A DNA stretch of 14,829 nucleotides. It comes from CAG-390 sp964579135 (lineage in GTDB: Bacteria > Bacillota > Clostridia > Oscillospirales > CAG-272). Numbering within the stretch: position 1 is the stretch's first letter; the number at the start of each line of letters is the position of its first letter. The translations under genes and the position numbers were made by a program. Under the pieces are notes generated by a model. It searched no databases and was not told the origin of the DNA. It was given only the letters and a program-made list of their open reading frames with translations. Positions 1 to 5,899 of the stretch are shown piece after piece. The stretch covers positions 1-14,829 of the forward strand of contig CAZOFD010000031.1 in assembly GCA_964579135.1 (NCBI GenBank), read 5' to 3'.

Positions 1-3
1 AAA

Positions 4-80
4 TGGCGACCCGGAGGGGACTCGAACCCCTGACCTCTAGCGTGACAGGCTAGCGCTCTAACCAACTGAGCTACCGGGCC
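4..80 (-). tRNA. tRNA-Asp (GTC)
   Basis: Read on the minus strand, a full cloverleaf is visible. The acceptor stem GGCCCGG pairs with CCGGGTC with one G-T pair. The anticodon stem CTAGC/GCTAG encloses the loop CTGTCAC, giving anticodon GTC. The T-arm contains GGTTCGAGTCC and the CCA end is encoded at 6-4. It lies four bases after tRNA-Val and is probably the second gene of a two-tRNA transcript. Its terminator would lie before base 1. Confidence 0.97.
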
Positions 81-84
81 ACAA

Positions 85-160
85 TGGTGGGAACAATAGG
101 GCTCGAACCTATGACCCTCTGCTTGTAGGGCAGATGCTCTCCCAACTGAGCTATGCTCCC
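85..160 (-). tRNA. tRNA-Val (TAC)
   Basis: The minus-strand cloverleaf has acceptor stem GGGAGCA paired with TGTTCCC. The anticodon stem TCTGC/GCAGA has loop CCTACAA, giving anticodon TAC, which reads valine codons. The T-arm is normal, the discriminator is A and CCA is encoded. It is the promoter-proximal gene of the Val-Asp tRNA pair, with its 5' end 17 bases after the -10 box. Confidence 0.97.
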
Positions 161-177
161 GAACTGCGACGATATGA

Positions 178-206
178 ATTATATCACACGCATACCGATT
201 TGTCAA
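178..206 (-). promoter_or_regulatory. Consensus promoter of the Val-Asp tRNA unit
   Basis: On the minus strand the sequence has TTGACA (206-201), a 17-base spacer and TATAAT (183-178). Both hexamers and the spacing match the housekeeping sigma-A consensus exactly, as expected for a stable RNA promoter. A near copy of this arrangement drives the second tRNA unit at 10344-10372. Confidence 0.93.
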
Positions 207-249
207 CACTTTTTTTGAATTTTTTCCGATTTTTTTATTTTATTTTTTT
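207..249 (-). promoter_or_regulatory. Phased A-tracts upstream of tRNA promoter (UP-element-like)
   Basis: On the minus strand, directly upstream of the -35 box, runs of A recur about every ten bases. On the plus strand the T-runs start at 210, 220, 230, 238 and 243. Helically phased A-tracts in this position fit an UP element or intrinsically bent DNA that strengthens polymerase binding. The function is inferred from position and from the near copy at the other tRNA promoter. Confidence 0.6.
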
Positions 250-305
250 CGCCGTGTTTTTCCGCGCCGTGCGCTACGTAAAAACGCGTTTTTTCGTTTT
301 TGATA

Positions 306-334
306 TTGCAAATCACTGCGATTTCGGGTAAAAT
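306..334 (+). promoter_or_regulatory. Candidate namZ promoter
   Basis: TTGCAA at 306-311 is followed by a 17-base spacer and TAAAAT at 329-334. Transcription would begin near 341, giving a leader of about 100 bases before namZ. That leader contains two hairpins. Confidence 0.65.
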
Positions 335-368
335 ACGATAAAGAGATCGGCACACCTTGTAAATATAT

Positions 369-396
369 CACCCCCTCGCCGCCTTACGGGCGCGAG
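369..396 (+). repeat. Copy 1 of a short GC-rich intergenic element flanking namZ
   Basis: The stretch starts CACCCCCTCGCCGC and can fold, with CTCGC (375-379) pairing with GCGAG (392-396) and an inner GCC/GGC. A related stretch with the same start lies on the other side of namZ at 1646-1668. Two copies in one window are weak evidence for a dispersed element. Confidence 0.35.
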
Positions 397-410
397 CGGC
401 ACGGAAAGGA

Positions 411-432
411 GCGCTTCTTTACTCGGAAGCGC
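411..432 (+). promoter_or_regulatory. Hairpin between the namZ ribosome binding site and start codon
   Basis: GCGCTTC (411-417) pairs perfectly with GAAGCGC (426-432) around an eight-base loop. The only good Shine-Dalgarno sequence, AAAGGAG at 405-411, lies directly before it and 33 bases from the ATG at 444. If the hairpin forms, the effective spacing shrinks to about 11 bases. The stem shares its first G with the last base of the Shine-Dalgarno. Confidence 0.5.
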
Positions 433-443
433 GCAAAAACGAA

Positions 444-1583
444 ATGAAGCACAGATTATTGAACGGAATAGATTCCGCGGCAAGCGTTTTGCCGACTTTG
501 GTCGGGAAACGCATAGGTCTTATTACCAACCCGACGGGCGTTACGCGCGAATTCGTCTCCACCGCAGACGTACTGCACTCCGCCGGCGCACTGCACTGCC
601 TTTTCGCGCCCGAGCACGGGATACGCGGCGACGTTCAAGCCGGCGAAAAGGTGGCAAACACAACCGACGCACGCACGGGAGCGACGGTTTACAGCCTTTA
701 CGGCAAAACCGCGCCTTGGAGCGAAGTGCTGCCCCTACTCGACGCCGTGGCATACGATATCCAAGACGTCGGCGCAAGATTCTACACCTACATATACACT
801 TTGCTCGACGCAATGCGAGCCGCCGCGGAATACGATAAAGAAGTGATCGTTTTCGACCGTCCGAATCCTTTGGGCGGCAGGGTCGAGGGTGCGATACTGC
901 AAAGCGGATTCGAATCCGGTGTGGGAAAATGCCGCATACCCACGCGTTACGGGCTTACCCCCGGGGAATTCGCCGAATATATAAACGAAAAAGAAAAAAT
1001 AAATTGCCGCCTTACCGTCGTCCCCCTCGTCGGATACGACAGATCGCGGTTTTACGACGACGGCGACCTCGCGTGGATATCCCCCTCGCCCAATCTCCCG
1101 ACTCTCGACTCGTGCTTTTGCTACGTCGGCACTTGTCTTGCCGAGGGGACGAATCTTTCGGAGGGGCGCGGTACGACAAGACCTTTCGAGTTGCTGGGCG
1201 CGCCGTGGCTCGACAACGAGGCGATCGCGCGGGAGATGAACGCTCGGCAATACGGCGGCGTTCGTTTACGCCCTTGCTTTTTCACCCCGACGTTTTCGAA
1301 ATATCACGGTGAATTGTGCCGCGGGCTGCAATTGCACGTTTACGACAGGCACGAATTCAGCCCGTTTGAGTACGGAGTGCGTCTTTTCGACCTTATACGC
1401 AAAACGCACGACGAATTCGAATTTCGCGCCCCGGACGACAAAGGTCGCAGCTTTTTCGATCTTTTGCTCGGCTCAGACGAATTCAGGCAAAAGGATTTCG
1501 ACGCGGAGGATTATCTCGCCCGAGCGCGACGCGACAGCGACAACTTTGCCCGCGAAACAGGCAAGTATCTGCTTTATCCGTAA
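444..1583 (+). CDS. namZ: Exo-beta-N-acetylmuramidase NamZ (DUF1343 family)
   Basis: The 379-residue protein matches the DUF1343/NamZ family along its whole length. Family members remove N-acetylmuramic acid from the non-reducing end of peptidoglycan fragments during wall recycling. Visible family motifs are GLITNPTGV (25-33), FAPEHGIRG (54-62) with the conserved Glu57, YSLYG (83-87), DIQDVGARFYTY (105-116), FDRPNPLGG, RYGLTPGE (169-176), SPSPNLPT and the EGTNLSEGRGTT segment followed by GAPW. The Bacillus enzyme is exported, but this N-terminus shows no signal peptide, so the protein is probably cytoplasmic and would act on imported fragments. The gene is monocistronic: it has its own promoter and ends at a strong terminator. 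The start is the first ATG; its ribosome binding site is unusual because a hairpin sits between it and the start codon. Confidence 0.9.
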   Translation: MKHRLLNGIDSAASVLPTLVGKRIGLITNPTGVTREFVSTADVLHSAGALHCLFAPEHGIRGDVQAGEKVANTTDARTGATVYSLYGKTAPWSEVLPLLDAVAYDIQDVGARFYTYIYTLLDAMRAAAEYDKEVIVFDRPNPLGGRVEGAILQSGFESGVGKCRIPTRYGLTPGEFAEYINEKEKINCRLTVVPLVGYDRSRFYDDGDLAWISPSPNLPTLDSCFCYVGTCLAEGTNLSEGRGTTRPFELLGAPWLDNEAIAREMNARQYGGVRLRPCFFTPTFSKYHGELCRGLQLHVYDRHEFSPFEYGVRLFDLIRKTHDEFEFRAPDDKGRSFFDLLLGSDEFRQKDFDAEDYLARARRDSDNFARETGKYLLYP

Positions 1584-1645
1584 AAACGAACGCCGCAAGC
1601 TCGCGAAACAAGCAAACGACCGCTCACGCCGTTCCGCAGAGCCGG

Positions 1646-1668
1646 CACCCCCCTCGCCGCTATGCGGC
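1646..1668 (+). repeat. Copy 2 of a short GC-rich intergenic element flanking namZ
   Basis: It begins with nearly the same bases as copy 1 (CACCCCCCTCGCCGC) and contains the hairpin GCCGC-TAT-GCGGC at 1656-1668. It lies between the namZ stop and the namZ terminator. The rest of 1584-1855 holds that terminator and no gene that I can support. Confidence 0.3.
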
Positions 1669-1690
1669 AGCGCACGTATAAACGCAAAAC

Positions 1691-1732
1691 GCCCTCCGTA
1701 CGATCGCAGCCGTACGGAGGGCAAATTTTTTA
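1691..1732 (+). terminator. Intrinsic terminator of namZ, possibly shared with the aminotransferase
   Basis: GCCCTCCGTACG (1691-1702) pairs perfectly over 12 bases with 1711-1722 around an eight-base loop. It is followed on the plus strand by AAATTTTTTAT. On the minus strand the stem is followed by GTTTTGCG, a weaker U-tract, so it may also stop the convergent aminotransferase transcript. Confidence 0.88.
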
Positions 1733-1855
1733 TCTGCCGCCGATCGCATCGGTCGGCGCTTATCTTTTTAAGGTCGAAAAGCACCGGCAAGCGCCGCCAG
1801 GACGGCGTGCGTCGGCGATATACGCGCAATGCCGAACCGACGTCGCTCTCGGCTC

Positions 1856-3061
1856 TCAGCCCATATATTTTTTCACAATTGCGGAATATTTTTCGATAAC
1901 GTAATCCACCTCGTCGTCCGTAAGGCAAGTATGCAAGGGCAAGGTGACCTCGTTTGCGAAAAATCCGTATGCATTCGGATAATCCGCAATATCAAATCCG
2001 AGATTTTTGTACGCCGTAAGAAGCGGCAAGGGTTTGTAGTGAACGTTGCAAGCCACCCCCGCCTCCGCCATTTCCGTAATAACGTCGTTACGCTTTTCGG
2101 GATCTATCCCCGGAATACGCGTAATATAGAGATGACCCGACGACGTTTTTCCGCCCGAATAATGCTCGGGGGTCAATACGCCGAGCGGTCTGAACGCCGC
2201 GTCATACCTCTCTATAATCGCACGGCGGCGCGCAAGCATATCGGGATATCTCTCGAGCTGAGCCAAGCCCATTGCCGCCGCGATATCCGTCATATTGCAT
2301 TTGTACCACGTGCCCATAACGTCGTATTCCCAAGCGCCGATACGAGTTTTCGCAAGCGCGTCCTTGGATTGCCCGTGGAGAGAAAACAACTGGAGCATTC
2401 GGTATATCTCGCCGTCATCCACCCCGTCTATCGCACGCCACGTCAAAGCTCCGCCCTCCGCAGTCGTAAGATTTTTGACCGCGTGGAACGAAAACGCGGT
2501 AAAATCAGCCACGGACCCCACTTTTTTGCCGTGATACTCCGCGCCGAAAGCATGCGCCCCGTCAGCCAAAACGGCAACTCTGCCGATCGCCTTTTGAATA
2601 TCGCCGTTCGGACGGAAAAGAGCTTTCTTTTTTTCGACGATGTCGTATATCCTGTCGTAATCGCACGGTATCCCCGCGATATCCACGGGAATTATAGCTT
2701 TCGTCCTTTCGGTAAATACAGCCTCGAGTTTAGCGTAATCCATTGTCATCTCGTTCTCCGCCGTGTCCACGAGAACGGGTACGGCGCCTACGTGACAAAT
2801 AACGGATGCCGTGGCTGTGTAGGTATACGCCGAGGTTATCACCTCGTCGCCCTCTCCGATACCGAGCAAACGAAGCGCCATTTCCGCACAAGCCGTTTGC
2901 GAATTAAGGCAAACGCACCCCGCAGCCCCGACGTATTCCGCCGTTTTTTTCTCAAGCTCTTTCGTTCGCGGTCCTGTGGTTATCCAACCGGAGCGCATAG
3001 CGTCCGCCACGTATGCAATCTCAAGCTCCGTTATATTCGGGGGTGAAAATTTTACTATCAT
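1856..3061 (-). CDS. DegT/DnrJ/EryC1/StrS family PLP-dependent sugar aminotransferase
   Basis: The 401-residue protein is a fold-type I PLP enzyme of the DegT/DnrJ/EryC1/StrS family, which transfers an amino group to keto sugars bound to nucleotides. It shows the typical N-terminal GWITTGPRTKELE segment (25-37), the cofactor-contacting ADGAH (Asp167) and the Schiff-base lysine Lys196 in SFHAVKNLTTAEGG. The chosen start is the ATG at 3061-3059, preceded by GTGAG at good spacing. A longer frame opening with GTG at 3169 is excluded because that codon lies inside the promoter. No other sugar-nucleotide gene is nearby, so the substrate cannot be read from context. Likely roles are cell-surface glycan or antibiotic-type amino sugar synthesis. 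Confidence 0.85.
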   Translation of the reverse strand: MIVKFSPPNITELEIAYVADAMRSGWITTGPRTKELEKKTAEYVGAAGCVCLNSQTACAEMALRLLGIGEGDEVITSAYTYTATASVICHVGAVPVLVDTAENEMTMDYAKLEAVFTERTKAIIPVDIAGIPCDYDRIYDIVEKKKALFRPNGDIQKAIGRVAVLADGAHAFGAEYHGKKVGSVADFTAFSFHAVKNLTTAEGGALTWRAIDGVDDGEIYRMLQLFSLHGQSKDALAKTRIGAWEYDVMGTWYKCNMTDIAAAMGLAQLERYPDMLARRRAIIERYDAAFRPLGVLTPEHYSGGKTSSGHLYITRIPGIDPEKRNDVITEMAEAGVACNVHYKPLPLLTAYKNLGFDIADYPNAYGFFANEVTLPLHTCLTDDEVDYVIEKYSAIVKKYMG

Positions 3062-3159
3062 AACGATCTCACTTTCGCGTTTGCGATTGCCGCCACGGAC
3101 GAAAAACGTCCGCATTTCAAGCACAAGGTCAATAAACGGCGATCGACTGTTCATACGAT

Positions 3160-3188
3160 AGTATACCACCGTGCGTGAAAAATGTCAA
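3160..3188 (-). promoter_or_regulatory. Promoter of the DegT-family aminotransferase
   Basis: On the minus strand, TTGACA (3188-3183), a 17-base spacer and TATACT (3165-3160) form a near-consensus promoter. Transcription should start close to 3153, leaving a leader of about 90 bases. The leader contains a small hairpin, CGGACG-TTTTT-CGTCCG, before the ribosome binding site. Confidence 0.85.
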
Positions 3189-3216
3189 GTAGCGCGTTTT
3201 TTATCGCTATACGACG

Positions 3217-3246
3217 AAAACGCGCCGCAAGGCGCGGCGCGTTTTA
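3217..3246. terminator. Intrinsic terminator after the membrane protein gene
   Basis: AACGCGCCGC (3219-3228) pairs perfectly with 3234-3243 around a five-base loop. On the minus strand the stem is followed by TTTTCGTCG and ends the transcript of the membrane protein gene, whose stop codon lies just before it. It also insulates the aminotransferase promoter from that transcript. TTTT follows on the plus strand as well. Confidence 0.85.
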
Positions 3247-3251
3247 TCGTT

Positions 3252-3911
3252 TTATCTGCGGCTCTGACCGTATATTTTAAAAATACTCATTTCGTATTCA
3301 TCCTCCCACCCCGTCGCCATCGGTATGACCGCAAACACTACGGACAGCGCGGTGGCAAGTGACGTGAGCAAAACGGGAAAGATCGCGGACGGCAGAACGT
3401 AGACCGTTTCGTAACATTGCCAACGGTAAAGCCACGCCGCGATATGCGCGAAAAGCGACGGGAAGATCGGCAATACCGACAAAAACAAAGTGAATTTTTC
3501 TCCGACGAGAAAAAATCGCGCCCAAACCTTTCGCTTATTGCAAGCGGGACTGTTCGGTCTCGAAGAAAAGATCTTGACAGCCATTATAAGGCGATATACG
3601 GACGTAAAACATATTATCGCCGTCAAAACGAAAAACAATACCGTCAAAAACCGCAAATCGTTCGCAAGCAAGCGGTACAGCCCGGCTTTGGTATGCCCGT
3701 CGGTCTGCGCGGCTGCCGCACGAGCGTCGGGGGCAAGGTGCAAGACCATATCCATAACGGAGCGCGTGCCCTTAGACTCGCCGTTGTGCGAAAAGCCCGA
3801 GCACGGCACAAGCAGCGTTATCCACATAACGGCGCAGGATATCGCCGGCATAACGTGCTTCATATATATGCAGGAAACCCGCCTGCTTTTTACGTCTTTT
3901 TCATTTTTCAT
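3252..3911 (-). CDS. Unrecognised four-helix membrane protein downstream of a TetR regulator
   Basis: I do not recognise the family. The 219-residue product has four likely membrane segments at about 20-40, 87-111, 140-161 and 172-198. A hydrophilic stretch of about 45 residues separates the first and second (HNGESKG to KAGLYR), and a Lys/Arg-rich loop follows the second. The first segment ends LLVPCSG, which resembles but does not match a lipobox. The start is uncertain. ATG at 3911 has a weak AGAG upstream, GTG at 3950 has none, and ATG at 3863 would give 203 residues. It follows the TetR gene by about 84 bases with no promoter or terminator visible between, so the two are probably cotranscribed and the regulator may control this protein. 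Confidence 0.6.
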   Translation of the reverse strand: MKNEKDVKSRRVSCIYMKHVMPAISCAVMWITLLVPCSGFSHNGESKGTRSVMDMVLHLAPDARAAAAQTDGHTKAGLYRLLANDLRFLTVLFFVLTAIICFTSVYRLIMAVKIFSSRPNSPACNKRKVWARFFLVGEKFTLFLSVLPIFPSLFAHIAAWLYRWQCYETVYVLPSAIFPVLLTSLATALSVVFAVIPMATGWEDEYEMSIFKIYGQSRR

Positions 3912-3995
3912 ATGCAGATCTCTTTTGTTACGTAAGCAAATCGTCGCCACGACGCAGTGACTTTAGGCGATCTCGCGCGTTTTTGAATTCGCAGC

Positions 3996-4547
3996 TCACC
4001 CGTCGTTTTTCATTCTCCCCAAGACTATCTTAAGGGCGCGCGCGATATCGTCATCATCGCTTAAAGACAAAAATGGTCGGACGCGCGAATATCCGAAAAC
4101 GAACGCCACCGCAAGCAACGCTCGCGCCTCCGCGTCGGCAGCGCCGCCCTCGGAAGACAAGTATTCGAACACGGTGTTGAAAACGTCTTTTTCTATGACG
4201 GTTGCGCAGCTTTTTTCCGCAAAAACGGCGTAATCGAGTACCGGATTCGCCGCCTTGAATCTTATCGCCGCCTTGCATATCTCTCCGCACAGCCGACATT
4301 CGTCGCTGCCGTATGCAGCGCAGACCTGCTCGCGCAAGAGGCTCCACTGTTCCGCAACGTATTCGCATATTGCGGATATGAGTTCCTCTTTGTTTTTAAA
4401 ATGTCGATACGGCGCAGCGCACGACACGCCGCAGGCAGCCGCTACGCGACGCAACGAAAAATCCGCCTCGCCGTGCCGCTCTATCTCTTTCATTCCGGCA
4501 ACGATAAGCGCCTGACGCAATTTTTCGGGCTGATAATACTCTTCCAT
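3996..4547 (-). CDS. TetR/AcrR family transcriptional regulator
   Basis: The 183-residue protein has a typical TetR N-terminal DNA-binding domain. Helix 1 runs from about residue 7, and the helix-turn-helix FSLRRVAAACGV...APYRHFKNKEEL lies at about 30-56. The C-terminal half is a helical ligand-binding and dimerisation domain without a recognisable ligand signature; it contains six cysteines. The start is the ATG at 4547-4545, preceded by AAAGG seven bases away. A longer frame to 4610 would run into the upstream terminator. It is the first gene of a probable two-gene operon with the membrane protein, whose expression it may control. An inverted repeat just upstream (4600-4610) is a possible self-operator. 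Confidence 0.88.
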   Translation of the reverse strand: MEEYYQPEKLRQALIVAGMKEIERHGEADFSLRRVAAACGVSCAAPYRHFKNKEELISAICEYVAEQWSLLREQVCAAYGSDECRLCGEICKAAIRFKAANPVLDYAVFAEKSCATVIEKDVFNTVFEYLSSEGGAADAEARALLAVAFVFGYSRVRPFLSLSDDDDIARALKIVLGRMKNDG

Positions 4548-4588
4548 ACCGTAACCTTTCGCGCTTGTCGATCTCTCGCGCCAAAAAT

Positions 4589-4627
4589 CAAAGGCACTTA
4601 TGACCGTCATGCCAAAAAGTGCCTTTG
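4589..4627 (-). terminator. Hairpin terminator after the CD1247-family gene, with a nested palindrome
   Basis: CAAAGGCACTT (4589-4599) pairs with AAGTGCCTTTG (4617-4627) over 11 bases. On the minus strand the stem is followed by ATTTTTGG. The 17-base loop contains the palindrome ATGAC-C-GTCAT at 4600-4610. The element stands between the CD1247-family gene and the TetR gene. On the minus strand TTGGCA-17-TTTGAT overlaps it as a weak candidate promoter for the TetR operon. Confidence 0.65.
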
Positions 4628-4680
4628 TCTTAATATCGGATCTTACGGATTTTTACGTTCGCACGCAAAACTTCGCGAGA

Positions 4681-5004
4681 TCATTCCTCGCAATCGCAGT
4701 CCTCGTCGCAATCGCAGCAGTCGCAGTCCTCGTCGCAGTCGCAGCAATCGCAATCGTCATCGCAATCGCAGCAGTCGCAATCGTCGCCGCAAACGATCTG
4801 CTCGAGTTCTCCGAGGTCCTGATCGAGCTCCTCAACGTAATCTCCGAGGTATTCGATATCTTCGTCGATCTCGTCGACTGCCTCGCAAAGTTCGCCCGCA
4901 AGATCGACAAGCGCGGCTATGAGCTTGCCCTCTGCGGTATTTTTATCATACTCGAGTCCGTCTGCCAGACCTTTGATATAAGCGGATTTCTCTTTCATAG
5001 ACAT
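4681..5004 (-). CDS. CD1247-family small acidic protein with Cys/Asp-rich repeat tail
   Basis: The 107-residue protein has an N-terminal domain resembling the CD1247 family of clostridia, of unknown function: YIKGLADGLEYD at 9-20, TAEGKLIAALVDL at 23-35, then an acidic predicted coiled coil to about 70. As I recall them, relatives end in a zinc-ribbon-like Cys-x-x-Cys region. Here residues 72-107 are instead almost only Cys, Asp and Glu: three copies of a nine-residue unit (D/E)DCDCCDCD plus a partial fourth, 15 cysteines in 36 residues. This could bind several metal ions, but that is an inference. The start has a strong AGGAGG site. The gene follows efp by 83 bases on the same strand with no terminator visible between, so the two are probably cotranscribed. 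Confidence 0.75.
   Translation of the reverse strand: MSMKEKSAYIKGLADGLEYDKNTAEGKLIAALVDLAGELCEAVDEIDEDIEYLGDYVEELDQDLGELEQIVCGDDCDCCDCDDDCDCCDCDEDCDCCDCDEDCDCEE
4684..4785 (-). repeat. 27-base tandem repeat encoding the Cys/Asp tail
   Basis: Three full 27-base units and a partial fourth encode residues 74-107 of the CD1247-family protein. The units differ mostly at synonymous third positions (TGC/TGT, GAC/GAT) and in one Asp/Glu exchange. Such repeats can change copy number by slippage, and one unit equals nine codons, so the reading frame would be kept. Confidence 0.85.
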
Positions 5005-5087
5005 AACTTGCCCTCCTGTTATTTTATGCCGCCGAGCTTGCCGTGCGGCAAAATTCGATCCGTTTCCGACCCTTTGTCGACGGTGCG

Positions 5088-5645
5088 TTACGCGCGCGAG
5101 AGATACTCGCCCGTTCTCGTGTCGATCTTGATGACCTCGCCCTCGCTGATAAAGAGCGGCACCTTGATCTCGGCGCCCGTTTCGAGAGTTGCGGGCTTAA
5201 GGGTGTTCGTTGCGGTGTTGCCGGCAAAGCCGGGATCGGTCTTGGTAACTTCGAGTTCCACGAAAGTGGGAGGCTCTACGCTGAATACCTTGCCCTTGAT
5301 GGAGAGGATCTTGCAGATCATCTCTTCTTTTACGAACTTAAAGTTGTCGGGGAGAACGTCCTCGTTAAGGAGAGTCTCCTCCCAAGTTTCGGTATCCATA
5401 AAGTGATATATTCCCTCGTCGGAATAAGAATACTGAAGATCCTTTCTCTCTATCGCAGCACTGTCAAACTTGTCCGTGGGGCTGAAAGAACGCTCGATCA
5501 CGGCACCGGTTACGACATTTTTCATTTTAGTGCGAACGAAAGCCGCACCCTTTCCGGGCTTAACGTGCTGAAACTCGACAACTTGGAAAACGTTCCCGTC
5601 AAGCTCGAAAGTCACGCCGTTTCTGAAATCGCCGGCAGTTACCAT
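5088..5645 (-). CDS. efp: Translation elongation factor P
   Basis: The 185-residue protein is a full-length EF-P, which binds the ribosome between the P and E sites and relieves stalling at consecutive prolines. It has the N-terminal KOW-like domain (1-65) with the modification loop KPGKGAA, where Lys32 matches the position modified in Bacillus, followed by two OB-fold domains. The C-terminal signature GAEIKVPLFISEGEVIKIDTRTGEY is intact. No epmA/epmB-type modification gene is in the window. The start ATG is preceded by GGAGG at nine bases. The gene is divergent from fba and is probably followed by the CD1247-family gene in one transcript. Confidence 0.97.
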   Translation of the reverse strand: MVTAGDFRNGVTFELDGNVFQVVEFQHVKPGKGAAFVRTKMKNVVTGAVIERSFSPTDKFDSAAIERKDLQYSYSDEGIYHFMDTETWEETLLNEDVLPDNFKFVKEEMICKILSIKGKVFSVEPPTFVELEVTKTDPGFAGNTATNTLKPATLETGAEIKVPLFISEGEVIKIDTRTGEYLSRA

Positions 5646-5711
5646 AAAAATATACCTCCGTGGTGAAATAGTCTTGCCCGAAAGCGCGGGCTATATTTAC
5701 AATTACAATTT

Positions 5712-5740
5712 ATTTTATAACATTTTTGCGAATTTTGCAA
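5712..5740 (-). promoter_or_regulatory. Candidate efp promoter
   Basis: On the minus strand, TTGCAA (5740-5735), a 17-base spacer and TAAAAT (5717-5712) lie about 65 bases before the efp start codon, in a very AT-rich divergent region shared with fba. Confidence 0.65.
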
Positions 5741-5831
5741 TAGTTTTGATAAAATAAAATCGCTTTTTTTGATCTCGCACGCTTTTTTTGCCGAAGTATA
5801 CCTAACGTTGCCAAAAAAAGAAATTTATATC

Positions 5832-5860
5832 TTGATTTTTAGCGAAAAAAAGTGTACAAT
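5832..5860 (+). promoter_or_regulatory. Candidate fba promoter
   Basis: TTGATT (5832-5837), a 17-base spacer and TACAAT (5855-5860) lie 40 bases before the fba ATG. The AT-rich sequence upstream of -35 could add activity, fitting a highly expressed glycolytic gene. Confidence 0.75.
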
Positions 5861-5899
5861 ATATCCTGTAAACAAAATATGCTATCAGGAGATACCATT

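Noticed and set aside
134..331. Plus-strand frame of 65 codons rich in Phe
   Set aside because: It overlaps tRNA-Val and the tRNA promoter and only reads through the T-tracts; no ribosome binding site.
1829..3046. 405-codon plus-strand frame
   Set aside because: It lies opposite the aminotransferase gene, whose conserved PLP motifs are clear, and it has no family features.
4684..4785. CRISPR-like array
   Set aside because: The repeats are contiguous 27-base coding units without spacers, inside an intact reading frame.
4600..5406. Plus-strand frame with Val/Ala/Ile repeats that looks like a membrane protein
   Set aside because: It is the complement of the Cys/Asp repeat and of part of efp; the hydrophobic run is a by-product of the GAC/TGC repeat codons.
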